The notes beneath the pieces were generated by a model, which saw nothing but the letters and a program-made list of their open reading frames with translations, made no database searches and was not told the DNA's origin. The translations under genes were made by a program, and so were the position numbers. 64,000 bases of DNA. Source: Allokutzneria sp. A3M-2-11 16. Lineage in GTDB: Bacteria > Actinomycetota > Actinomycetes > Mycobacteriales > Pseudonocardiaceae. This document shows, piece by piece, positions 23,540 through 31,717 of this stretch; within the stretch, counting starts at the first letter, position 1; the number at the start of each line of letters is the position of its first letter. The stretch covers positions 2,170,001-2,234,000 of the forward strand of contig NZ_JANAVO010000001.1 in assembly GCF_024213555.1 (NCBI RefSeq), in the 5' to 3' direction.

Positions 23540-23955
23540 TCGACGTGATCTTCCGGGACCTGAGTACCTCGGATGGTCGGCAGGTCGGCCTTCAAGCCCG
23601 CACCGCCGATGATGTCGAGCAGGTCATCGATGCCCTCGCGCAGCCGAAGTCCGCATCTGGGATGGTCACCCACGACGGCCGGGAGTTGTGGGAGGGCAAG
23701 TATCCCGATCACGAACTGGTAGTCGTGATCGATGGCGAACTGGATCTTGGCGCGCTCTACTACTGGGACCGCGACACCCCGCGAGCGCGGACCCTCGGCC
23801 CGGGTGGCGGTCCCGACTTCGAAGACGAGAACGTCGACTTCCCGCCAGCCTCCTGGTTGCCTCGCGCCCAGATCGCCAACGCGCTGGCGGAGTTCATTGC
23901 CACCGGTCATCGGCCAACGTGCGTGACTTGGCAGGCCATCCCCCAGACGTGGTGA
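23536..23955 (+). CDS. Imm1-family immunity protein
   Basis: A 139-residue acidic protein beginning at a GTG inside the toxin stop. The pattern LVVVIDGELDLGALYYWDRD followed by a PPASWLPRAQIANALAEFIA segment is typical of Imm1 proteins, which neutralise deaminase-type polymorphic toxins. Coupled translation with the toxin supports this. No other immunity gene is adjacent. Confidence 0.8.
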   Translation: MIDVIFRDLSTSDGRQVGLQARTADDVEQVIDALAQPKSASGMVTHDGRELWEGKYPDHELVVVIDGELDLGALYYWDRDTPRARTLGPGGGPDFEDENVDFPPASWLPRAQIANALAEFIATGHRPTCVTWQAIPQTW

Positions 23956-24047
23956 TCAGAGCCGCACAGCGGACTATTAGAACTTTTGTTAATGTGTACC
24001 TCGTGGTGGATGACGAGGTGCTTCCGGGCGAGGGGCCCACGACGGTC

Positions 24048-24293
24048 GTGTCGGTGTCGATGCACAGCGGCACGATCAGCGCGGTGCGCGGCCGGGTCGG
24101 TCGGCGCGGGGTCTCGGCCTACATCGAGGCGGCGGTGCAGCGCCAGATCGAGCGCGACAACCTCGACGAACTCATCGCGGCGGCGGAGGCCGAACACGGG
24201 GCCGTCACCGCGGAAGAGATCGAAGAGAAGCGGCAGATTCTGGTGCGGGCGCGGGAAACCCAGCGCGATCCCGATGCGGGCAGCGCGGCATGA
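24048..24293 (+). CDS. VapB-like antitoxin
   Basis: An 81-residue protein with a short beta strand (MHSGTISAVRG) then GRRGVSAYIEAAVQRQIERD, the pattern of ribbon-helix-helix/CopG-type antitoxins, and an acidic toxin-binding tail (AAAEAEHGAVTAEEIEEK). The start is uncertain: GTGs at 23,994, 24,003 and 24,006 are alternatives. Its stop overlaps the PIN toxin start by four bases. Confidence 0.75.
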   Translation: MSVSMHSGTISAVRGRVGRRGVSAYIEAAVQRQIERDNLDELIAAAEAEHGAVTAEEIEEKRQILVRARETQRDPDAGSAA

Positions 24294-24667
24294 CGCTCGT
24301 GCTCGACTGCGAGGGGCTGGCCAAGGCTGTCCAGCGGGATCGGGAGCTGACGGCGTGGTTGGCCGCGGCGAGAGCCGCCGACGAGAGGGTGGTGACCAGC
24401 GCGGCGACGTTGGTCGAGGTGCTTCACCCGCGCATCAATCGCCCAGCTTTCGACTGGGTGGTCTCGCGGCTGTCCATTGAACCGGTGACGATCGAGATCG
24501 CGAAGCTGGCAGCGGTTCTGCTTGAACAGGCTGGGTTTCGTGGTCACAAGAACGCGATGCTCGCGGCCACGGCGCTTTCGGTGAGCGGATCGGCGACGGT
24601 GCTCACGTCCGACCCGGACGACATGGCGATGCTGTGCGGGCGACGGGTAACCGTTGTGAAGATTTGA
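24290..24667 (+). CDS. VapC-like PIN-domain toxin
   Basis: A 125-residue PIN protein with the acidic residues in place: VLDCEGL (Asp 6), TLVEVL (Glu 43), a later acidic pair in TSDPDDMAML. PIN toxins are magnesium-dependent RNases that cleave tRNA or rRNA. The conserved HKNAMLAATAL helix contains no acid where many VapC have D, so activity may depend on the others. Pairs with the preceding antitoxin. Confidence 0.8.
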   Translation: MTLVLDCEGLAKAVQRDRELTAWLAAARAADERVVTSAATLVEVLHPRINRPAFDWVVSRLSIEPVTIEIAKLAAVLLEQAGFRGHKNAMLAATALSVSGSATVLTSDPDDMAMLCGRRVTVVKI

Positions 24668-24724
24668 GCCGGGCGGACACGTCGACGTCAGACGGGGTTC
24701 AAGCACGCCCGGCACAGTCGGCGT

Positions 24725-25519
24725 ATGACAGCGCATGCCTGGATGCCGCAGTCTCCCTGCGGGTTGGGATGCCTACAAGGCGAGGACACGGTCTCGCCGC
24801 CGCGACGCGCGCTGCGAATGCTGGCCCTCATCGCGGTGATGCTGACGGCTCCGTTGTGCGGAGGCCGCAAGTGGTGGTTCCGGGCGGTGTTGCGGGCACT
24901 GGGCGCGAAGCTGAAGGTCTTCGGGGAACCCGAAAGGCAGTCCGGAGTGCTCGTGGTCGGCAACCACACCTCCTGGCTGGACATCGTCGCGGTCAACGCG
25001 GTGCTACCGGCTCGCGCGCTGGCGAAGCGGGAAGTGGGGGAGTGGCCGGTGATCGGCGCGCTGGCCGCCAGAGCGGGGACGGTTTTCGTCGATCGGGCGA
25101 AGCTGTCCACGTTGCCCGCCACGGTCGCGGAGCTGGCGGAGGTGATGCGCGGCGGAGCGGCGGTCAGCGTGTTCCCGGAAGGGACGACGTGGTGCGGCCG
25201 CGAATCGGGGCGGTACAAGCCCGCGGCGTTCCAAGCGGCGATCGACGCGGGTGTGCCGGTGCGGCCGGTGGCGCTGCGCTTCGTGGTGGCCGGAAAGCCA
25301 ACGACGGCGGCCTCGTTCCTCGGCGAGGAGACGTTCCTGACGGCGCTGCACCGCACGGTTGCCTTGCGGGGACTGGAGATCGAGGTGCACGTGCTCCCGC
25401 TGATCAACTCAGTCGGACGAGATCGGCGGTCGCTGGCCGCGGCGGCGGAGACAGCCGTCAGGACGGTCGCTGAGGACCGCGATAGGGCAGTGTCTGGCTG
25501 TAGACCACATTGGTCGTAG
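24725..25519 (+). CDS. plsC: 1-acyl-sn-glycerol-3-phosphate acyltransferase
   Basis: A 264-residue PlsC-family enzyme with the NHTSWLD (HX4D) catalytic motif near residue 80 and FPEGTTW in the substrate loop. A hydrophobic segment (MLALIAVMLTAPLCGG) near the N-terminus anchors it to the membrane, where it adds the second acyl chain to lysophosphatidic acid. The first 20 residues look dispensable, and an internal GTG may be the true start. Its 3' end overlaps the convergent Lrp gene by 62 bases. Confidence 0.82.
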   Translation: MTAHAWMPQSPCGLGCLQGEDTVSPPRRALRMLALIAVMLTAPLCGGRKWWFRAVLRALGAKLKVFGEPERQSGVLVVGNHTSWLDIVAVNAVLPARALAKREVGEWPVIGALAARAGTVFVDRAKLSTLPATVAELAEVMRGGAAVSVFPEGTTWCGRESGRYKPAAFQAAIDAGVPVRPVALRFVVAGKPTTAASFLGEETFLTALHRTVALRGLEIEVHVLPLINSVGRDRRSLAAAAETAVRTVAEDRDRAVSGCRPHWS

Positions 25520-25907
25520 TGCTGCCGAAGCGGGCCAGGTCGTCGATGATCTCCTCAAGGTGCTCCATGGAGCCCGCGGCCACCTTCAGCGTGTAGCAGT
25601 CGTCGCCGGTGGTGCGCAGGCACTCCAAGATCTCCATGCGTTCACCGAGCAGGTGGCGCAGCGGCTGGTGCTGGCTGCCGGGGTACTTCAGCCGCACGAT
25701 GGCGAGCACGGGGTAGCCGACCTTCGGCAGGTCGACCGTCGCGCGGTAGCCGGTGATCACGCCCGCGCCCTCCAGGCGTTTCACGCGCTCGGTGACCGCG
25801 GAGGCGCTGAGGTTCACGCGGCGGCCGAGTTCGGTCAACGGGAGCCGACCGTCGCGTTGCAGCTCGACCAGGATCTCCCAGTCGGTCGGATCGAGACTCT
25901 CGGTCAT
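25458..25907 (-). CDS. Lrp/AsnC-family regulator
   Basis: A 149-residue regulator with the N-terminal HTH of the family (LDPTDWEILVELQRDGRLPL, then LSASAVTERVKRLEGAGVI) and the C-terminal ligand-binding RAM domain. It overlaps the end of plsC tail to tail. The divergent gap to the luciferase-like oxidoreductase gene suggests that gene may be a target. Confidence 0.88.
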   Translation of the reverse strand: MTESLDPTDWEILVELQRDGRLPLTELGRRVNLSASAVTERVKRLEGAGVITGYRATVDLPKVGYPVLAIVRLKYPGSQHQPLRHLLGERMEILECLRTTGDDCYTLKVAAGSMEHLEEIIDDLARFGSTTTNVVYSQTLPYRGPQRPS

Positions 25908-25999
25908 TCGGCGAAAATACCGGGAGATCCACGGCTGTTCGCGGTGAACGCCGCAAGGAGTCTCTTCAGTTGGCTGCCGTCACTTCATAGCCTTGAGCT

Positions 26000-26827
26000 G
26001 TGCAAATCGGTGTGAACGTGCCGAACTTCGGCCCCGGTGCAGATCCCGGCGTCCTGCGGGCGTGGGCCCGGACCGTCGAAGGGCTCGGCTTCGACCTGTT
26101 GATGATGTCCGACCACGTCGCGGTGACCCCGGACGTCGCCGACCAGTACCCGGCGCCGTTCTACGAGCCGTTCACCACGCTGTCCTGGCTCGCGGGTATC
26201 ACCGACCGGATTCGCTTGGGCACCACCGTGGTCGTCGCCCCGTACCGCCACCCCTTGCTGCTGGCGCGCATGGCCGCGAACCTCAACGAGCTCAGCGGCG
26301 GGCGGTTCATCCTCGGCGTCGGCGTCGGCTGGGCGCGTCAGGAGTTCGCCGCGCTCGGGGTGCCGTTCGAGCAACGCGGGCGGCTGACCGACGAAGCACT
26401 CCGAACAGTTCGCGAGGCGTGGGCCGACGAAGACGACTACGGCGCCAAGCGAATCCCGATCTGGGTCGGCGGGAACAGCGATGCCGCGATGCGCCGCGCC
26501 GTGCGCTTCGGCGACGCGTGGCACATGTTGCGGTTCACCCCGGCCTGGATGCGCGCCGCGGTCGAGAGGTTGCCCAGCACGGGAGCCCCGGCGCTGGCGC
26601 CCCGGATCGCGTTGCGGTTGACCGAAAAGCCGGTGCACGACGCCGATCGCCTTGCTGGGGAAGGCACTGCCGACCAGATCGCGCAGGATCTCGCGGAGCT
26701 GCGTGCGCTCGGCGCGGAAACCGTGCTGCTCGATCCGTTCAACGGCGATCCCCAAGAGACGCTGCGACCCGAGACCGCCTGGCGGGCGCTCGCCGCGGTC
26801 GCTGAGATCCGGAAGGACCACCCATGA
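26000..26827 (+). CDS. LLM-class (F420 or FMN-dependent) oxidoreductase
   Basis: A 275-residue luciferase-like TIM-barrel protein, start GTG 26,000. It shows MQIGVNVPNFGPGADP, LMMSDHVAV, IRLGTTVVVAPYRHPLLLAR, GGRFILGVGVGW and PIWVGGNSDAAMRRA. In actinomycetes such enzymes often use F420. The ATGA overlap with the deaminase gene suggests a shared pathway, possibly turnover of a heterocycle. Confidence 0.85.
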   Translation: MQIGVNVPNFGPGADPGVLRAWARTVEGLGFDLLMMSDHVAVTPDVADQYPAPFYEPFTTLSWLAGITDRIRLGTTVVVAPYRHPLLLARMAANLNELSGGRFILGVGVGWARQEFAALGVPFEQRGRLTDEALRTVREAWADEDDYGAKRIPIWVGGNSDAAMRRAVRFGDAWHMLRFTPAWMRAAVERLPSTGAPALAPRIALRLTEKPVHDADRLAGEGTADQIAQDLAELRALGAETVLLDPFNGDPQETLRPETAWRALAAVAEIRKDHP

Positions 26828-27240
26828 CCGAGGACTTTCTGCGCAGGGCCATCGAACTCGCCGCGTCCGCACGGGCGGGTGGGAACCCGCCGTTCGGATC
26901 GCTGCTGGTCGGTCCGGGTGGTGAGGTGCTCGCGGAGGAGCGCAACAGCTCGATCACCGACTCCGACATCACCGCGCACCCGGAGCTGAAGCTGGCCAGG
27001 TGGGCCGCTCGCGAGCTCGATCGGGAGACGGCCGCGGGCACGACGATGTACACCAGCTGCCAGCCCTGCGGGATGTGCGAGGGCGCCATCGCGCGGTCGG
27101 GCCTGGGCCGCGTCGTTTTCGCGCTGTCCACCGAGCAGCTGCTCAGCCTCAAGTCAGGCGGCGATTTCCCAGTGGTGCCAAAGGAAGGGCCCGCGCTCTT
27201 CGAAGAAGCGAAAGCCGTTGTCGAGGGCTATTACGACTGA
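26824..27240 (+). CDS. Nucleoside deaminase family protein
   Basis: A 138-residue cytidine/guanine deaminase-fold enzyme. The zinc ligands are in ITAHPELK (His, Glu) and TSCQPCGMC (two Cys). The HPE motif differs from the HAE of TadA and is closer to guanine deaminase and related small-molecule deaminases. Translation is coupled to the upstream oxidoreductase. Confidence 0.82.
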   Translation: MTEDFLRRAIELAASARAGGNPPFGSLLVGPGGEVLAEERNSSITDSDITAHPELKLARWAARELDRETAAGTTMYTSCQPCGMCEGAIARSGLGRVVFALSTEQLLSLKSGGDFPVVPKEGPALFEEAKAVVEGYYD

Positions 27241-27278
27241 GGACACTGGTTGTCCTAGATGCCTGTCAGGGTCGCCGC

Positions 27279-27698
27279 ATGACCCAATCAACGCGCCCTG
27301 CGAGCCTGCATTCCTACCTCAGCTACCGCGACGCCCCCGCCGCACTTCGTTGGCTGGAGCGGGCTTTCGGCTTCGAGACCACCACCGAGTACCCCGACGA
27401 CAAGGGTGGAATCGCGCACGCTGAGCTGCGGCGCGAGAACGTGGCGATCATCGTGTTCAGCGATGACGGCGCCGGATACGACCGTTGCGCGCAACGCGGC
27501 CCGACTGTCGGGCACGGGCTCTACATCAGCCTGGCCACGGAGGAAGCGGTCGACGCCGTCTACGCCACGGCGATCGCGGGCGGCGCCAAGGTGGTGTGGC
27601 AGCCGGAGAAGACCGAGTACAACTACCGCTGCCGGGTTCTCGACCCCGAGGGCTACGAGTGGACCTTCGGCCTCCACGTGCCCGGGTTGCCCGGCTAG
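27279..27698 (+). CDS. VOC-family (glyoxalase-like) protein
   Basis: A 139-residue protein of the vicinal oxygen chelate fold: an opening SYLSYRDAPAALRWLERAFG, a middle IAHAELRRENVAIIVF and an end YRCRVLDPEGYEWTFG. Proteins of this PhnB-like group bind or modify small molecules, including resistance substrates. It stands 38 bases after the deaminase gene; its 3' end overlaps the convergent toxin gene by four bases. Confidence 0.8.
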   Translation: MTQSTRPASLHSYLSYRDAPAALRWLERAFGFETTTEYPDDKGGIAHAELRRENVAIIVFSDDGAGYDRCAQRGPTVGHGLYISLATEEAVDAVYATAIAGGAKVVWQPEKTEYNYRCRVLDPEGYEWTFGLHVPGLPG

Positions 27699-28147
27699 CG
27701 GCGGAACTGGTTGCGGTGCTTGCGCCCTACGGCGCGGGCCCGCAACACCAGGTTGTCGACGACCTCGGGGCTGGTCAGCGGTGCTTCGCCGGTGTCGGAG
27801 CAGCAGCTGGGGCGCGTGCGCTTCCAGCTCGGCGGCGGGGTCACGCCCGCCAGCTCGTAGAGCCGGTCGTAGACGTTGCGGCCGGGGTCACCGTCCTCGT
27901 GCGGGCCGACCAGCAGCACCCACGCCGATGACCGGTTCTCGAACGCCACCACCACGCGATCGTTGCCCCGCAGGTGTTTCACGCACAGGTGGGGCAACGG
28001 TTCCGGGCCGGTGACGCGGTAGCCCAGTGCGGCGCAGCCCCGGTTGGCCAGGTCGTCGAGGAACGTTTCGTACGCCTTGCGAGCCGGACCGCGCAGGCCC
28101 GCGGCTTGAGAGCTGGCGAGCGTGGTTTCGGTGACCTTCACCGGCAC
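27695..28147 (-). CDS. RelE-like toxin
   Basis: A 150-residue protein with features of RelE/ParE-type folds: GPARKAYETFLDDLANRGC near the start, then LCVKHLRGNDRVVVAFENRS and a VLLVGPHEDGD strand. It follows an HTH gene by three bases and is transcribed with it. The long C-terminal tail (KRTRPSCCSDTGEAPLTSPE) is unusual for this group. The family call is from pattern only. Confidence 0.55.
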   Translation of the reverse strand: MPVKVTETTLASSQAAGLRGPARKAYETFLDDLANRGCAALGYRVTGPEPLPHLCVKHLRGNDRVVVAFENRSSAWVLLVGPHEDGDPGRNVYDRLYELAGVTPPPSWKRTRPSCCSDTGEAPLTSPEVVDNLVLRARAVGRKHRNQFRR

Positions 28148-28150
28148 GTG

Positions 28151-28609
28151 TCAGTCGTCCGCCTTCGCCTGCCGGACGACTCTGCCCTGGCCGCGGTGCA
28201 TCTGGTCGATGCTCTCGGACAGGTCCTCGCGGTCCAGCAGCGCCAGATCGCTGAGCCGCCGGTAGACCTCGTCGAGCAGGCCCCTGGTCTTGCCCGCCCG
28301 GCGCAGATCGGTCACCAGGTGCAGCACCTCGTGCAGCCGGGCCGGGTCGAGCAGCATCCTCGGCTCCGTGCTGAGCACGGTCAGCACGCCCTCGTGCGCC
28401 CACGCCCGCACCGTCTTGTCCGTCATGTCCAGCAGCGCGCCCGCGACCACGGGCCGGACCGGGGGCACCTTCGCCAGGATGCGGTCGGCGACGTCGACGA
28501 GCTTCTTGCGGCGGTGGTCGTCCAGGGGCAGCGACTCGGCCACCTCTTCGATGTCCTCGACCTGTTCGAACAGGTCCATCAGCTGGCGGGTCTCCTCGGT
28601 GACCGTCAT
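28151..28609 (-). CDS. HTH antitoxin-like protein
   Basis: The product is 152 residues from ATG 28,609. The N-terminal third is acidic and helical; the centre holds a helix-turn-helix with MTDKTVRAWAHEGVLTVLST. It precedes the RelE-like gene by three bases, and a perfect inverted repeat lies just upstream of its start, as expected for an autoregulated antitoxin. Confidence 0.6.
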   Translation of the reverse strand: MTVTEETRQLMDLFEQVEDIEEVAESLPLDDHRRKKLVDVADRILAKVPPVRPVVAGALLDMTDKTVRAWAHEGVLTVLSTEPRMLLDPARLHEVLHLVTDLRRAGKTRGLLDEVYRRLSDLALLDREDLSESIDQMHRGQGRVVRQAKADD

Positions 28610-29063
28610 GGCGACCTCCCCGTCCGGTTCGACTACCGAGTATGACCCAGATTCTCGGTAGTAGTCAAGATGAGACACGTACTGGTTTCGGTGAGGGGTG
28701 AAGTGCCGAAAAGCGAAAATGATTGTCGTCCACGTTCGTTTATCGAACCGGTGCTGCGTTGAACTGCCTTTTTCGCGAATGGAGTACAGCTTTGTCATCC
28801 CGCTCCGTGACTGGCGCGTGGCACTGCGTTCCCGTGCAGGTCAATGCATGCGCTTCCAATAATGCCGACATGGTTGTGCGCTCGGGGCGTCACGTTCGAG
28901 TTGGTTAGGAGAGTTTTTGCGCAACAACTTCCTTCGATGGCACATCGAATGGGATAGTGGACGGAGTGGGGCGATCGGTGGCGGTCGTCCCACTTTTGTT
29001 TGCCGTCGAGTCGCCCGGTGGGAAGCATCGACGTCGTCCCACCTACGGCGTATCGTGGGTGGC
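28610..29063. other. Intergenic region between two toxin-antitoxin loci
   Basis: This divergent gap of 454 bases is less GC-rich than its surroundings. It holds the inverted repeat near 28,640 and, next to the + strand antitoxin start, two related GTCCCAC / GTGGG motifs (around 28,998 and 29,035-29,060). No convincing gene is visible on either strand. Confidence 0.6.
28632..28662. promoter_or_regulatory. Inverted-repeat operator of the RelE-like locus
   Basis: ACTACCGAG (28,632-28,640) and CTCGGTAGT (28,654-28,662) form a perfect nine-base inverted repeat with a 13-base spacer, 23 bases upstream of the antitoxin start. The position fits autorepression by the HTH protein. Confidence 0.6.
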
Positions 29064-29324
29064 ATGACCAGCTACCGGCTCGTCCTCGACGCCAAGCGGC
29101 GGCCGACGCTGCCCGCGCAGCTGCTGCGCGACGCGGAGCTGCCGGAGGCCAAGGAACTGGTGGCCAGGGTCGTCGGACCCGGCCGCATCGTGCTGGAGGA
29201 CCCCAGGGCCGCGCTCGGCAGGCTCCAGGCGGCGGTCGCGGAAGGCAAGCGCGCCAAGGGGACCGACGCCTCGCTGGAGGCCGCGCTGCTGGCGTCGCGG
29301 GCTGAGGACGCCGAGCGCGAATGA
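29064..29324 (+). CDS. AbrB-like antitoxin
   Basis: An 86-residue protein with an N-terminal swapped-hairpin pattern (TSYRLVLDAKRRPTLPAQLL) like AbrB/MazE antitoxins, ending in a charged helical tail. A GTCCCAC/GTGGG repeat lies just before the ATG. Its stop overlaps the PIN toxin start by four bases. Confidence 0.7.
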   Translation: MTSYRLVLDAKRRPTLPAQLLRDAELPEAKELVARVVGPGRIVLEDPRAALGRLQAAVAEGKRAKGTDASLEAALLASRAEDAERE

Positions 29325-29764
29325 GCCTTCCCGAAGGCCCGGTGCTGCTCGACGCCTCGTTCGTGCTCGCGCTGCTCGACGGCACCCCGCAGGCCCAGCC
29401 CTACGCGGACGTGCTGCCGAACTCGTTGATCACCTCGGTGAACCTGGGTGAGGTGCTCTACTGCCTGGCCCAGTCGGCCGGGATCGACTCCGTGTCGGCG
29501 ACCGCCGAGATCGAGGCGATGGGCGTGACCGTCGTGCCGCTGGAGATCGAGCACGCGCAGCGCTTCGCCGAGCTCAAGCGGATCGACGCGGGCATCCGCC
29601 GCACCCGCGAGCGCAGGCTCGGCAAGCTCTCCCTCGGCGACCTGTGCTGCCTCGCCTTCGCGTGGGAGGCGGGCGTGCCCGTCCTCACCGGCGACCGGCA
29701 CTGGACCGCGGTCGCGGCGGCGGGCATGCCCGTCGAGGTGGTCGACTTCCGGCTAGCGGGCTAG
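29321..29764 (+). CDS. PIN-domain toxin
   Basis: A 147-residue VapC-type RNase with acidic residues in VLLDASFVLALLD (Asp 11), NLGEVLY (Glu), SLGDLCCLAFA (Asp) and LTGDRHW (Asp). The set of four is complete, so the nuclease should be active. It pairs with the preceding antitoxin. The stop overlaps the end of the convergent aminotransferase gene. Confidence 0.85.
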   Translation: MSLPEGPVLLDASFVLALLDGTPQAQPYADVLPNSLITSVNLGEVLYCLAQSAGIDSVSATAEIEAMGVTVVPLEIEHAQRFAELKRIDAGIRRTRERRLGKLSLGDLCCLAFAWEAGVPVLTGDRHWTAVAAAGMPVEVVDFRLAG

Positions 29765-30805
29765 GAAACCCTTGGCAGCCGCCAGGAACAGGTCGTTCTC
29801 CTCGGGGGTGCTGATCGTGACGCGGATGCCCTCGGGGAACTGCCGCACGACGAGCTTCTGCTCAAGGCAGTGCGCGTTGAACGCCGAACCGCGCTCGGCC
29901 AGCGGCAGCCACACGAAGTTCGCCTGCGTCTCCGGCACGTCGTAGCCCATCGCGAGGAGTTCGCCGCGCACCCGGTCGCGCTCCCCGGAGATCATCCGGC
30001 AGCGCTCCATCAGCTCGTCCTCGGCGTCCAGCGACGCGATCGCCGCGGCCTGCGCGATCACGTTCACGCTGAACGGGACGCAGACCTTGCGCATCGCCTC
30101 GGCAACCGCCTCGGGCGCGTAGCAGTAGCCGACCCGCAGCCCGGCCAGACCGTACGCCTTGGAGAAGGTGCGCAGCACCGCCACGTTGTCGCGGTCGCGG
30201 GCCAGTTCGATGCCGTCCGGCACGTCGGGATCGGTGGCGAACTCCCGGTACGCCTCGTCCAGCACGATCAGCGGGCCGCGCGGGACGGCGTCGAGGAACC
30301 GCTCCAGCTCCGCGCGCCGCAGCGTGGTCCCGGTCGGGTTGTTCGGCGTGCACACGAAGATCAGCCGGGTGTCCTCGGTGATCGCGGCCAGCATCGCGTC
30401 GAGGTCGAGCGCGTGTGCTCCGGTCAGCGGCACCTTGATCGCCCGTGCGGCGCCGATCTGCGTGACGATCGGGTAGGCCTCGAAGGAGCGCCACGGGAAC
30501 ACCACGCCCTCACCGGGACCGCACATGGCCTGCACGAGCTGCTGGCACAGCGCGACCGAGCCGCAGCCGACCGCGAGCCTGCCCGGTTCGACGGAGAACT
30601 TCGCCGACAGCCGATCCACCAGCGCCGTCACACCCATGTCCGGGTAGCGGTTCACGCCCGCGGCCACCTCGGCGATCACGCCGCGGACGCTGGGCAGCGG
30701 ATCGAGGGAGACCTCGTTGCTGGCCAGTTTGATCGCGCCGGGGATCGTCCTGCCGGGCTGGTAGCCGGGCAGTGTCTCCAGGTCCGGGCGGGTCCGCACG
30801 GTCAT
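29753..30805 (-). CDS. pat: Aromatic / histidinol-phosphate aminotransferase
   Basis: A 350-residue class I/II PLP enzyme from ATG 30,805. It has the LASNEVSLDPLP opening of HisC/Pat enzymes, CTPNNPTGT, IVLDEAYREF, and the lysine motif RTFSKAYGLAGLRVGY. Enzymes of this size in actinomycetes (Pat) convert phenylpyruvate or hydroxyphenylpyruvate to aromatic amino acids. A second HisC role is possible. Prephenate dehydrogenase is encoded 20 kb away. Confidence 0.85.
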   Translation of the reverse strand: MTVRTRPDLETLPGYQPGRTIPGAIKLASNEVSLDPLPSVRGVIAEVAAGVNRYPDMGVTALVDRLSAKFSVEPGRLAVGCGSVALCQQLVQAMCGPGEGVVFPWRSFEAYPIVTQIGAARAIKVPLTGAHALDLDAMLAAITEDTRLIFVCTPNNPTGTTLRRAELERFLDAVPRGPLIVLDEAYREFATDPDVPDGIELARDRDNVAVLRTFSKAYGLAGLRVGYCYAPEAVAEAMRKVCVPFSVNVIAQAAAIASLDAEDELMERCRMISGERDRVRGELLAMGYDVPETQANFVWLPLAERGSAFNAHCLEQKLVVRQFPEGIRVTISTPEENDLFLAAAKGFLAR

Positions 30806-30967
30806 CGCCACTCCTAAGCTCTGCTGCTGGCTGAACACCCGAAGATGAACCTAATGCACGAGCGCGCCGACACGGTGAGTCGAATTTCCACTGGGCGGCT
30901 CGCGCTTGTTGCTCCGTATGGTTGGTCACGTTGACTGGTGTTCACCCCGACGTGATTGGCTGGCTTT

Positions 30968-31672
30968 ATGACGCAGACCCGCACCGAAACGCTCCAGCTC
31001 ACCGACGGCAGCGAACTCCGCTGCACAGTCGCGGAACCGGACACGGCGGTTCGTGGCGGTCTTGTCCTGCTGCACCAGGCGAGGGGTGTCACAGACGCGA
31101 TCCGCGACGTCGCGGCCAGCCTGGCGCAGGAGGGCTGGCTGACCATCGCGCCGCACCTCTACCACCGGGACGGCGATGACCAGGTGCACGACCCCGAGGA
31201 CGCCGAGAGCATCCTCGACCAGGTCAGCAGGCTCTCCGCGGACTCGGTGCTCGCCGACACCGACGCGTCGTTCGTCTGGCTCGCCCAGCAGGGCGTCGAG
31301 TCCGACCGGATGGGCGTCGTCGGCTTCGGCATCGGCGGTTCCGTCGCGCTGTTCGTGGCCACCAGCCGCAGCCTCGGCGCGGCGGTCACCGTCGCGGGCG
31401 CGGGCATCGTCTCCGCGCTCTCGCCGAACCTGCCGCCGCTGGTCGAGGTCGCGGGCGAGCTGACCTGTCCGTGGCTGGGCATCTACAGCGAGCAGTACAC
31501 GATGATCCCGCGCGAGGACGTGGAGAAGCTGCGCGACGCGGCCTCCTCGGCGAAGGTCGCCACCGACGTCGTCGTCTACTCCGGCCCGATCGACCCGCAC
31601 GCCGAGGACCCGCGCGCGGCCGCGGAGACCTGGCAGCGCACCCTCAACTGGTTCGACTCCCACCTGCGCTAG
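30968..31672 (+). CDS. Dienelactone hydrolase-like protein
   Basis: A 234-residue alpha/beta hydrolase from ATG 30,968. The order (GLVLLHQARGVTDAIRDVAA, LTIAPHLYHRDG, GVVGFGIGGSVALFVA, a late DPHAEDPRAAAETW) matches dienelactone hydrolases. The nucleophile elbow usually reads GFCxGG, but here it is GFGIGG, so the catalytic Cys is missing. The protein may have lost hydrolase activity or use another residue. Confidence 0.75.
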   Translation: MTQTRTETLQLTDGSELRCTVAEPDTAVRGGLVLLHQARGVTDAIRDVAASLAQEGWLTIAPHLYHRDGDDQVHDPEDAESILDQVSRLSADSVLADTDASFVWLAQQGVESDRMGVVGFGIGGSVALFVATSRSLGAAVTVAGAGIVSALSPNLPPLVEVAGELTCPWLGIYSEQYTMIPREDVEKLRDAASSAKVATDVVVYSGPIDPHAEDPRAAAETWQRTLNWFDSHLR

Positions 31673-31717
31673 GCAGTCCCACCTGCACTAGGTAGCACTC
31701 CGCCCCAGGGTCCGCCG

